From contig JAHVKF010000002.1 of the NCBI GenBank assembly GCA_019800895.1, positions 1-64,000 of the forward strand: a DNA stretch of 64,000 bases, given 5' to 3'. Positions 44,201-51,884 of this stretch are shown here, piece after piece. The notes beneath the pieces were generated by a model. The model searched no databases and had not been told where the DNA came from. It was given only the letters and a program-made list of their open reading frames with translations. This DNA is from Halomonas denitrificans. GTDB lineage: Bacteria; Pseudomonadota; Gammaproteobacteria; Xanthomonadales; Wenzhouxiangellaceae. Each line of letters opens with the position of its first letter. Position 1 is the first letter of the stretch. The translations under genes and the position numbers were made by a program.

Positions 44201-45391
44201 GAGCGCGTTGCCGTTGGAATCGAAACGCGACATCAGGATGTCGGAGCGGGCATCGGTGTCGTTCTGGGCGTCGCGGTAGCGGTGGCGAGACCAGACCACC
44301 CGGAACACGCCGTTGGCCTCCGCTCCGACGTCCGGCGCATGCAGGCTTTCCTGCGTGGAGATCGGCGCCGGTGCCACGACGATCCGCGGCCCGACCAGGT
44401 CGCCGTCGAGGTTCAGGAGCTGCGCCTCGATGGCGCCTCGATGCGTTCGCCAGGTGACCAGCGACGTGTCGCCGTTGAACCCGGAGGCGATGCGCGGCTC
44501 GACCCGGTAGGCGCCGTTGCCGGCCACTCGCGTGGCGATGGGCGACGCGATCAGGTAGGCCGCAGCCTCCGGCGAGCCCGGCTGGCCGTCCGGGCAGGCC
44601 GATTGCTGCGGATCGGCGAAGGTCTCGAGCAGGCCCCGGACGACGTAGATGCCCCACTGCGGCTCGGCGCGGTGATCGGGAAACACGATCCGTACGCGTC
44701 CGGACGCGTCGGCGACCGCATCGAGCCGGATGCCGGCGTCGTCGTGCAGGCTGAACAGGCCAGCATCCTCGTTGAGCTCGGGAATCAGCGCGGTGTCGAA
44801 CAGGACCCCCTCGTCGTCGAACGGGTCGGCGTTGGCGGTCGAGGGGTCGGGCAGCGGCAGTCCGTCGACCTGGCACAGCGCGGCCGACGGCGGCGTCTTG
44901 CGGAAGGTCCGCGAGATGATGCGTTGGCGACTAATTTCGTTGTCCGACTCGTCTTGCGTCAAACCGCCGGGCGTCGTGATGCTCCAGATCACCGAAAAGT
45001 AGTCGCTCTCGTCGGCCACGATCGTCGGGGTGCTGGGCGAATGCGTGAACTGGGACGAGTAACTCGCGACGACCTGCGGGGGCACGACGAGGTTGCGATC
45101 GCCATCGATGATCGCGACCAGGACGTTCGTGAAGCCTAAAAAGGGGTTCTGCGGGTCGGACCCGATGCGCTCCTCGAGCCACGCCACGGCGAAGGTTCGC
45201 GTCGAAGGTGTCGGCCCGGGCACCTTAAGGTCGGCGATGGCCGGCCGATTCCGTTGGACCGGCGACTGCGTCTCGCCGGCGAACAACAGGGTCGGGTGGG
45301 TCTGATTGTCGCCGACGCGCGGAAGCACCTCGGAATAGACCGATGCGGAAGCCGACAGGCAAAGGGTGAGTAAGAGAAGGCGTAGGTTCAT
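41240..45391 (-). CDS. Large exported Calx-beta domain protein with C-terminal FSNGFE
   Basis: 1383 residues. Signal peptide MNLRLLLLTLCLSASASVYS. Residues about 25-640 contain propeller-like or extended beta repeats with no named motif. Two Calx-beta-like domains follow (about 650-770 and 775-920), with ITDDDLYEGNETFTVELFG and VDDGLRELDEQFFVVLSG. About 930-1180 has SxDPD-type Asp-rich loops, and the C-terminal 200 residues look like a lectin/laminin-G-type jelly roll. The protein ends IFSNGFE, the short C-terminal tag common on exported proteins of this bacterial order. It is the third gene of an operon, its ATG overlapping the previous stop (ATGA). Probably secreted and calcium-binding. Confidence 0.88.
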   Translation of the reverse strand: MNLRLLLLTLCLSASASVYSEVLPRVGDNQTHPTLLFAGETQSPVQRNRPAIADLKVPGPTPSTRTFAVAWLEERIGSDPQNPFLGFTNVLVAIIDGDRNLVVPPQVVASYSSQFTHSPSTPTIVADESDYFSVIWSITTPGGLTQDESDNEISRQRIISRTFRKTPPSAALCQVDGLPLPDPSTANADPFDDEGVLFDTALIPELNEDAGLFSLHDDAGIRLDAVADASGRVRIVFPDHRAEPQWGIYVVRGLLETFADPQQSACPDGQPGSPEAAAYLIASPIATRVAGNGAYRVEPRIASGFNGDTSLVTWRTHRGAIEAQLLNLDGDLVGPRIVVAPAPISTQESLHAPDVGAEANGVFRVVWSRHRYRDAQNDTDARSDILMSRFDSNGNALDAGQVISLDAASDPTRMLPKRAPTVSDDDIDGDFAIAWAQEPSECPTINAQFEWQIRASCGTLPLTASSCDVEIATAEDVPRMCWRGLRLRPHPATGTTDWVSFRADQPREWPTVFSANSITVDVDRTTETTLNRCVFVESQGQEQPLRLTLEQECSTAGSCETCEEQLAARGLSMPEDTMPLPAANAPSAPVRGATAPTVHLRWLPRDYQSPESTALNPTRISAEGQGVRAESAAIGLLREGEILAAWMADNVVTTQGTRPESLVTQNLTGPVEFRINDVAILEGPAGRATASFTVTADKVYPGSDCILGPSVEGLTFDGSARSIDGDYARTELLLNFGNPCQNQVLTRSFSVPITDDDLYEGNETFTVELFGETSAIVRRRTGIGVILENDLPSLVEIRTPVVEICENGELPLVDPPPGTSRCSTDPGPARVDLVVNLENDRAQAVEGSVRFQTEDGSAASTPGGDFIATNGELGFLPGVTEVLLSIDLVDDGLRELDEQFFVVLSGPQELRLPEELEDRRFIVNVIDNDLCATPPELLLPDPADPDGRPAVLAASGPDADRTGFFCIRNPEGFGVCPWETRLDLGPGQAPWLTLDGVDFADPSADPDLVSAAQAACAAYAGDPAVQSTGGAIRYVALENLPPPGGSQAQQRDLVVQLLNGATVPDWFEVVQEGGDCRPNLVPAFADFFPIGGRRTIEADFNDQSACESFGWTVSIAQDSRAWLSLVGANAAGEIELDGAGSFQIDVEPNLQPMPGSPGFRLGTVRAGGTDLQVTQEDPFFDHFDDGVPPDPAGWDYTEVDAWSEAGTWLTASTMSTAEAIAARAFAGCSICRVESTVRFDAFGKGRGTIYLWWRSGQDYLALTVDEFFDSWTLTQRVGGTDYVLREFDRDVLVGPEYDVVIDVVEILGQTLITVGIDGAPMCALPGPGAVTCSPASPAGTPVIGSGTVGLAVDDATISFNLLRVVRSDELEVPLGVIFSNGFE

Positions 45392-46506
45392 TGGACCAAC
45401 TCCAGGTAGGCCATGCGGTAGTCGGCGAAGGCAGAAGCGAAATCCCCGTTGTTCAGAAACTGGTCACCGCTGCGTAGGAAGTCGAGAGCCTGGCCAACGT
45501 CGAGGGCGGCCTGCTGACTGGCGACGATCGCATCGGCAACCACCTCACGGACCTCCTCGAGCGCGCCGCCGAACGCGAGAGGAAGTTGGTACTGGAGCGG
45601 CACGCCTCCGGTCGGCGACGAAAGCGCGGCTTCGATGTCCAGCGTCCGGGTTTCGTGCTGAAAGTCGATCCGCAGCTGTGCATCCGCGCCAAGACGATCG
45701 TCCAGCCCATCGATCTGACCGAGCGTGGCTGCAACCCGTTCTTCGATGAGTTCACGTGTCTCGACCAGACTTTCCTGGCGCACGACGTTCTCGTTGATCG
45801 TTCGTAGCGTCGGTGTAATGCTCTGGGTCAGGGACGACTCGATGTCCAGCAAGGTGCCGGAGCCGACCCGTGATGCGCGGCATGCTCCGTTCACGTTCTG
45901 GCAGTAGTCCCGCATCTCGCTCTCGTGCAAATTCTCACAAGCCTCGATGTCGGACTGAAGCTGGTATTCCAGAGAAGGCATGATCAAGCCCGTACCGAGG
46001 GTCGACAGACACGAGCGGCATGCACCAGGCCAGCACGACAGCGAATCGCAGAGGCCCTGCAGGACAATGTCGACGGTGCGTACGACCGAAAGCGTGACGC
46101 GAAACCCGGTGAAACCGCTGAGATCCCCGCAGCTCGCACCGCCTTTCGAGTTCTTGCCCGGAGGGTCGGCGCTCCGGAACCAGGAGGCGGCCTCCGGTTG
46201 TGCTAGGCGCTGATTGGTCTCGCGAAGCAGCGGCTCGAGTGTGGGGAAATTGCCCAGGATGCGGCAGGCGCTGTCCCGGGCCACGGGATCGCCATCGGCC
46301 ACCCTGGCGCGGAGTCGAGCCGTCTCGACGCTGACCTGCGGCGAGTACCGACCGGTGAGCGCGTCGACCTGCTCGAGCAGGAGAGCCATTTCAGACAGGA
46401 TTCCGTCGAGGCGCTGCTCCGAGAAGCCCGCGCAGGACGAGGCACGTACCGATGCCGAAGCGAGCGCCACAGCACCGGCCAGAACCAGAAAAGCAAGATG
46501 TTTCAT
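45388..46506 (-). CDS. Exported protein of unknown function, paralogue 2
   Basis: 372 residues with signal peptide FLVLAGAVALASASVRA. It has a Cys-rich middle (CDSLSCWPGACRSCLSTLGTG, then CENLHESEMRDYCQNVNGAC) and a C-terminal TPR-like stretch (DQFLNNGDFASAFADYRMAYLELVQ). The same layout occurs in the gene upstream, so the two are paralogues. No named family. It is coupled to both neighbours by ATGA overlaps. It is probably a periplasmic or secreted partner of the Calx-beta protein; this is inference. Confidence 0.8.
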   Translation of the reverse strand: MKHLAFLVLAGAVALASASVRASSCAGFSEQRLDGILSEMALLLEQVDALTGRYSPQVSVETARLRARVADGDPVARDSACRILGNFPTLEPLLRETNQRLAQPEAASWFRSADPPGKNSKGGASCGDLSGFTGFRVTLSVVRTVDIVLQGLCDSLSCWPGACRSCLSTLGTGLIMPSLEYQLQSDIEACENLHESEMRDYCQNVNGACRASRVGSGTLLDIESSLTQSITPTLRTINENVVRQESLVETRELIEERVAATLGQIDGLDDRLGADAQLRIDFQHETRTLDIEAALSSPTGGVPLQYQLPLAFGGALEEVREVVADAIVASQQAALDVGQALDFLRSGDQFLNNGDFASAFADYRMAYLELVQ

Positions 46507-47681
46507 CCAGATTCTCCTCGAATCGTCTGACCCAGTGCCGTGTAGGCTGCTCGGTAGTGCGCGAGCGCCTCGCGATACAACCGAGCGTTGAATGCCGCGT
46601 CGCCAAGCCGGAAAGCCGACAAGGCGGACGCGATGGGACGCCCGGCCGCAGCCGCATCCCGGATCCGGGATGCAACCAGTTCGCGGACATCGTCAAGCCG
46701 ACCGTCATGCTCAGCCGGTCGCTGCATGCGGCTGTAGCTCACCCCGCTGGCCAGGGCGGACTCGAGCCTGGCGTTGAGGGCAGCAGCTTCGAACGCTCGC
46801 TGTTGCTGCGCTCCCAACTGGATCGAAGCCTCCAGAGACTCGAGTCCCGGACCGATCGCAGAGGCCTGGTTCCGATTGCCATTCGCTCCTTCGGTGCCAA
46901 AGAAGCTGTCGAGAAGAATCTGCTGGTTGACGACCCAGAATTCCTGGCGCCCGCCCTCGTTCTGGGTCTCTTGGGCATCCTGGGCGATCTGCTCGGTGGA
47001 CGTGTTGGCGCGCTGAATCGCCGTGATTCCTGCGAGGCGCATGTTGAACATTTCAGCCGTATGCTGCGCCAGAGAGCACCTGTCGCCGATATCGAGCACC
47101 GTGCTCATGATCTCGCTGGCCAGGTAGATCGCGCCGGTGCCACTGCAGAGCACAGCGCAGGCCGGCGTCTCGTTCAGCAGCGGACAGGATGATGAATCGC
47201 AGAACGCCTGCGTTACCTCGGCGATCGTGTCGATGGAGGTCCGGGCGATCAGCAGGTCCTGGAATGTCGAGTCGGAAATGCAGTCGGAGGAACCCCGCCC
47301 CCCCGCTCCGCCATCGCTCAGGCGCTCGAACACCAGCAGCTCGGACTCCACCTGCTCGAGCCCGTTGCAGACTGCCATTGCGTCGACTCCGCTTCGCGAC
47401 CTCAATTCCTCAGACACATCGACGACCAGCCCGACAAGCTCCAGCGGGAGAATTTCGATACCGGTCACTGCCTCCTCGAAGAGATCGCCGAACCGCTGCG
47501 CTCGTGCCGAGGCATAGCGGGGGTCGAGACAAGGACCGGACGCAAACGCGGCATCGAATTCGGAGTCCAGCTCGGTGTCGAGCCGCGATCCGGAGTGTTC
47601 ACCAGACGGTTCTTTCGCGAGCGTCGAGGTCGTACTTGCGACCAGCAGCAGCGCTGCGAGGAATGAGACGGTTCGGATCAT
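46503..47681 (-). CDS. Exported protein of unknown function, paralogue 1
   Basis: 392 residues, the first gene of the operon. Signal peptide FLAALLLVASTTSTLA. The Cys-rich segment FCDSSSCPLLNETPACAVLCSG matches the one in the next gene, as does the end: FRLGDAAFNARLYREALAHYRAAYTALGQ. The middle is helical and Gln/Ala-rich. Start MIRTVSF has GGAG 5 nt upstream. No homology to a named family is seen. The upstream region 47682-47800 lacks repeats and probably carries the promoter. Confidence 0.8.
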   Translation of the reverse strand: MIRTVSFLAALLLVASTTSTLAKEPSGEHSGSRLDTELDSEFDAAFASGPCLDPRYASARAQRFGDLFEEAVTGIEILPLELVGLVVDVSEELRSRSGVDAMAVCNGLEQVESELLVFERLSDGGAGGRGSSDCISDSTFQDLLIARTSIDTIAEVTQAFCDSSSCPLLNETPACAVLCSGTGAIYLASEIMSTVLDIGDRCSLAQHTAEMFNMRLAGITAIQRANTSTEQIAQDAQETQNEGGRQEFWVVNQQILLDSFFGTEGANGNRNQASAIGPGLESLEASIQLGAQQQRAFEAAALNARLESALASGVSYSRMQRPAEHDGRLDDVRELVASRIRDAAAAGRPIASALSAFRLGDAAFNARLYREALAHYRAAYTALGQTIRGESG

Positions 47682-47984
47682 GAGGGCTCCATGAGCAGGT
47701 CTTGCTGAATCAACTGCACCTAGCTTGGGCACGCTTGCCGATCGTGTCCTGTGCAAATCATGAACCGATGAAAGAGTAGTGCTTTCAGGGACATAAACAC
47801 CCCCTAAACGAGCGGCCGGGGTCGCGGGTGGAGGGGTCTCCGCTCGAGCTTCGGGTCGGGGCGACCGCGACTTCGCTTGCGGGGCCAGCTCCCATGGCAT
47901 GAATTCGCTCGCGCGCTCGCTCCCACGGGCCGCCCGGCGTCCGGCACTGGGTGGGTGGCCCGGAGACGGTGCTCGAAGGAATGA

Positions 47985-48240
47985 TCCCGGGTGCACGCGG
48001 TGCGCTTACCCGGGCTGCGGAAGGCCCGCTTCAAAGTCGCTGGGCCCCGCATCACTGAAGTGAGGTCAGCACAGGCTACGTGCGGGGCGACAGAGCGGGT
48101 TCGCATGTCCGCCTGCAGACAGCTGCGACAGGAAAGCCATGGATCGCGGCCTCGGGTCTGTTGGAGGGCGCTTGCGCGCGAAAGCCTTTACGAACCGATT
48201 CTTCGCCCGCAAGCGGCCTCCAACAGGAATTCTTCCGTCA
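47985..48240. repeat. C, D and B repeats, D carrying a nested insertion
   Basis: A C element at about 47990-48015, then a D unit whose loop holds about 29 extra bases (48052-48080, containing CAGCACAGGCTACG), then B-type palindromes near 48165 and 48205. No gene in 47682-48356 apart from these. Confidence 0.8.
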
Positions 48241-48356
48241 GTGCGCAGCGTGTCCGGTTCGAGGATGCGTTGGCCGGGTTTTCGAGGATTCGGCGTAGTC
48301 AGGGAGGAGAGGACCGGTGCGGTGTGTAGCCGCGGCCGGGTCGGCGGAGGATTGCG

Positions 48357-49826
48357 ATGGTGGTGTTCAGGGCGGGTTCGATTGTGGTTCTGGTGGCGGC
48401 GATGGTGGTCGCCGGGGCGGCGCAGGCGGCGTGGCCGCCTTCGCGCTGCGACCACGTGCGGGTGCTCACGGCGAACGATTCGGACGAGATCGTCGCGTAC
48501 GACGGGGCGACGCTCGAGGACGCGGACGACGAGCAGCTCGATGCGCTGGGCAACGCGCTGGAGCTGATGCCCGAGGTGCTGTGTAAGGCGGTGCGGCGGG
48601 TGGCGTTCATCGAGCGGCCGCCGGAAGACGACGACGACACGGTGGTCGATGCCTGGACCAACCGCAACGAGCACCAGGACCTGGTCTACCTCAACACCTG
48701 GAGCTACCTGCCGTGGAACCGTACCGTCGTCAACCAGTCGCGGGGGCAGCGCGGCAGGGCGATCCAGCGCTTCATCCACGAATCCACCCACGCTGCGATC
48801 CGGTTGCTGCAGTCGCAGCAGAAGGCCGAGCCCTATCGCTTCCGTCAGGAGCGCGCGAATCCGGCGTTGTGGCCGGCGGACGTCCGGCAGCTGGCCGACG
48901 AGGTCGTCGCCCGCAATCGGCTCGATACGGGGGTGATCCGCGAGTGGCAGCGCATCCACGAGGCTTTCGTCGCGGTCGGCATGGCCGAACCCTACCTGGA
49001 CGACGACTGGACCTCGAACGAAGGCGCCAACGCCGCGTACCTCGCCGGCGCCGGCTGGATGTCGGCCTACGGCGGCGAGCAGGCCATCGAGGACATTGCC
49101 GAGATGACCAGCTGGGCGATCATCCGCGACGCCCCCGACAATCCGGAAGACCATGCCTGCCAAGTGATGAACGAACGGAGCGGCGCATCGATCCGGTCGG
49201 CCGACGCGGCCGTGTTCACCAAGCTCGGCTTCGTGCGCACGCTCGGCTTCATCGACGAGTCGCACTACCGCGACTGCGTCGGCGCGCTGACGATCGACGC
49301 GCCGGACGACGGCTTCCACTCCTTCGTCGGCGGCGAGGCCAGCCGCCGCTACACCGAGAACCCGCGAGCGGGCGTCGGGCGCGGAGAGGGTGACGACGAA
49401 CAGTGGCTGATCGCCAACATCACCGCCGACGGGACCGCCGAGACCAGCGCGGGCGAGTTCGCGGCCACGATCCGCCTGCAGTTGAACGTCACGCCGCTGG
49501 TCGACGCGATCACCGACCCGGGCAAGCGCGCCGATCGCCTGGCGATCCCGCTGGAGGACGTGAGCTACCCGCGCGGCGTGTACCTCGTGGGCTTCCGGCA
49601 CGGGCCGATCAACCGGCTGCAGATCACCAATCGCGCCGACGACAAGCTGATCATGGACGTCGGCCAGGGCATCGCGCTGGTCGGCCTGGCCAGCACCGAC
49701 GGCATCGTGGGTTCGGTGGCGGTCCAGCGGATCTTCAACTTCTCCGGCGGCCTGCTGTCGTCGATCGCCGGCGACGAACCGGTCGCCGAGCCGACCCGGA
49801 TCACCTTCCGCTACGATCCGCGCTAG
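48357..49826 (+). CDS. Exported HExxH-type putative metalloprotease
   Basis: 489 residues with signal peptide VLVAAMVVAGAAQA. Residues 139-148 read FIHESTHAAI, an HExxH zinc site (H141, E142, H145). EDIAEMTSW at 245-253 supplies a plausible third ligand (E245 or E249) as in gluzincins. The C-terminal 170 residues are a beta-rich domain (LIANITADGTAETSAGEFAATIRLQLNVTP) of unknown role. There is no family I can name. GGAGG lies 7 nt before the ATG. Monocistronic, with Ada 94 bp downstream. Zinc proteolysis is inference from the motif only. Confidence 0.78.
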   Translation: MVVFRAGSIVVLVAAMVVAGAAQAAWPPSRCDHVRVLTANDSDEIVAYDGATLEDADDEQLDALGNALELMPEVLCKAVRRVAFIERPPEDDDDTVVDAWTNRNEHQDLVYLNTWSYLPWNRTVVNQSRGQRGRAIQRFIHESTHAAIRLLQSQQKAEPYRFRQERANPALWPADVRQLADEVVARNRLDTGVIREWQRIHEAFVAVGMAEPYLDDDWTSNEGANAAYLAGAGWMSAYGGEQAIEDIAEMTSWAIIRDAPDNPEDHACQVMNERSGASIRSADAAVFTKLGFVRTLGFIDESHYRDCVGALTIDAPDDGFHSFVGGEASRRYTENPRAGVGRGEGDDEQWLIANITADGTAETSAGEFAATIRLQLNVTPLVDAITDPGKRADRLAIPLEDVSYPRGVYLVGFRHGPINRLQITNRADDKLIMDVGQGIALVGLASTDGIVGSVAVQRIFNFSGGLLSSIAGDEPVAEPTRITFRYDPR

Positions 49827-49920
49827 GCGCTCCGGCGGCTCGGGAAATACCCGGTCAGTTTTCGGTTGCCGAGGTTCGCTCGGCGGCCCAGGCTGCATCA
49901 TCGACTCCGGAGATCCAACG

Positions 49921-51015
49921 ATGGCTGCTACGCTCGAATCCATGACCGCACCGCCCCGCCCCGCTCGCCCGGATGCGTCGCGCGACGACGAGTTCTACGA
50001 TGCGCTGCTGCGCCGCGATCCGGCGTACCTCGGCAGTTTCGTGGTCGGGGTGAAGACGACCGGCATCTGCTGCATCTCGACCTGTCGTGCGCGCAAGCCC
50101 AAGCGCGAGAACGTGGCCTTCTATCCGGGGCTGAAGGACGCACTGGCCGCCGGCTACCGGCCGTGCAAGGTGTGCCGTCCGGCCGAGCCGGCGAGCGAAC
50201 TGATCGAGGACGCGCGGATCGCGCTGGACGCGGTGCGCGCCGAGCCCAAGCGGCGCCTGACCGACGCCGACCTGCGCGCGCTGGGTGTGCGGCCGCAGGC
50301 CTTGCGAGCCTGGTTCAAGGCCCACTACGGCATGACCTTCCAGGCCTACCACCGGATGCTGCGCATCAACCTGGCCGCGCAGGAGCTGCAGTCCGGCAAG
50401 CCGGCGACCGAGACCGCGCTGGACAGCGGCTACGACTCGCTCAGCGGCTTCGGCTACGCGTACCTGAAGCTGCGCGGCGCGGCCCCCACGCGCGACGATG
50501 CGTCCTCGCCGATCGTGATGGAGCGCTTCGACACGCCGCTGGGGCCGATGTTCGCCGCGGCCACCGAGCGCGGGCTGTGCCTGCTGGAGTTCACGGACCG
50601 GCGGATGCTCGAAACCGAGCTGCGCGACCTGCAGAAGCGGTTGAAGACGACGATCGCCTACGGCAGCAACCGGCATACGGAGCAGGCGCAGCGCGAGCTC
50701 GGCGACTACTTCCGCGGCGAGCGGACCGCCTTCACGCTCGCGCTGGACGCGCCGGGCACCGAGTTCCAGCGCCGCGTATGGGACGCGCTGCAGACCATCC
50801 CCTACGGCTGCACGGCCAGCTATGCCGAGCAGGCGCAGCGCATCGGCAAGCCGAGTGCCGTGCGCGCGGTGGCGCGGGCCAACGGCATGAACCGGATCGC
50901 CATCGTCATCCCCTGCCACCGCGTGATCGGCAAGGACGGCGCCCTGACCGGCTACGGCGGCGGGCTGGAGCGCAAGCGCTGGTTGCTGCAGCACGAGGGC
51001 GCGATCACCGGGTAG
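49921..51015 (+). CDS. ada: Bifunctional DNA repair regulator/methyltransferase Ada
   Basis: 364 residues. The N-terminal zinc domain has TTGICCISTC and YRPCKVCRP, giving the four Cys that bind Zn and accept methyl groups from phosphotriesters. Note GICC where the family usually has GIYC. An AraC-like HTH segment follows at about 90-190, then the C-terminal O6-methylguanine transferase domain with IPCHRVIGKDGALTGYGGG, whose Cys takes the alkyl group. A full-length Ada (E. coli 354). Start ATG 49921 has GGAG 8 nt upstream. I do not see a clear Ada box in the 94 bp upstream. Confidence 0.95.
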   Translation: MAATLESMTAPPRPARPDASRDDEFYDALLRRDPAYLGSFVVGVKTTGICCISTCRARKPKRENVAFYPGLKDALAAGYRPCKVCRPAEPASELIEDARIALDAVRAEPKRRLTDADLRALGVRPQALRAWFKAHYGMTFQAYHRMLRINLAAQELQSGKPATETALDSGYDSLSGFGYAYLKLRGAAPTRDDASSPIVMERFDTPLGPMFAAATERGLCLLEFTDRRMLETELRDLQKRLKTTIAYGSNRHTEQAQRELGDYFRGERTAFTLALDAPGTEFQRRVWDALQTIPYGCTASYAEQAQRIGKPSAVRAVARANGMNRIAIVIPCHRVIGKDGALTGYGGGLERKRWLLQHEGAITG

Positions 51016-51029
51016 CCGGGGTTCGAGGG

Positions 51030-51725
51030 GCACGGCGGAAGTCGCGGGCCCCGCATCGGGTGCGGGGCGACGGGAGGAGGGCCGGGCGAGCGGTTAGTGC
51101 GGTCGGGTTCATTTCCAGGTTCGGAGACATCCCGGGTGCGCTTCGCTTACCCGGGCTACGAACTTCAAAGTCGCTGGGCCCCGGCTCCGGGGCCGGGGCG
51201 ACGGAGAAGCGTTGAAGACACGGGGCCCTGAGCAGGCTCAGGGGGACGGAAACAAGGGAAGACCCCGGGTGCGCTTCGCTTACCCGGACTAAGGTGCTGG
51301 GCGGCACCCTCTTCCCTTGTCGTCCCGCACTCGATGCGGGACCCGGTGACTTTGAAGTTGCTTGGGCCGGATCGAGTTTCGACGGCGGAAGTACAGGAAG
51401 ACACTGGGCCCTGAGTCAAGCTCAGGGCGACGGCAACAACAAAGACCCCGGGTGCGCTTCGCTTACCTGGGCTACGGTGCTGGGCGGCACCCTCTTCCCT
51501 TGTCGTCCCGCACGTAGCCTGTGCTGAACTCGATTCAGTAATGCGGGACCCGGTGACTTTGAAGTTGCCTGGGCCGGATCGAGATTCGACGACGGAAGTA
51601 CAGGAAGACACTGGGCCCTGAGTCCAGCTCAGGGCGACGGCAACCACAAAGGCCCCGGGTGCGCTGCGCTTGCCCGAGCTACGAACTTCAAAGGCGCTGG
51701 CCCCCGCATCCGGGGCGGGATGACG
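51030..51725. repeat. C and D palindromic block with a nested insertion
   Basis: About six D units and four C elements. The D at 51502-51550 has the sequence GTAGCCTGTGCTGAACTCGA and eight more bases in its loop (51514-51541) instead of the usual four. Two near-identical sub-blocks (51295-51480 and 51480-51660) show recent duplication. No gene in 51016-51884. Confidence 0.88.
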
Positions 51726-51884
51726 ATGCGGGGCGAAGAACGCTGCGACGCGCACCATGTTCGAACCGCACTCCGCCCCCGCAAGTCGCGCCGCCCGGCA
51801 GTCCGGCGGGCGTTTGACCGCTCCGGAGCCGCCCGGTACACTCGAGCCGGAAAACGTGATATCCGTCACAAAAGGGGGCTCGCG

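Noticed and set aside
41846-45139. 1097-codon open frame antisense to the Calx-beta gene
   Set aside because: Arg/Gly/Val-rich with no motif, wholly inside a gene with a signal peptide and recognised domains.
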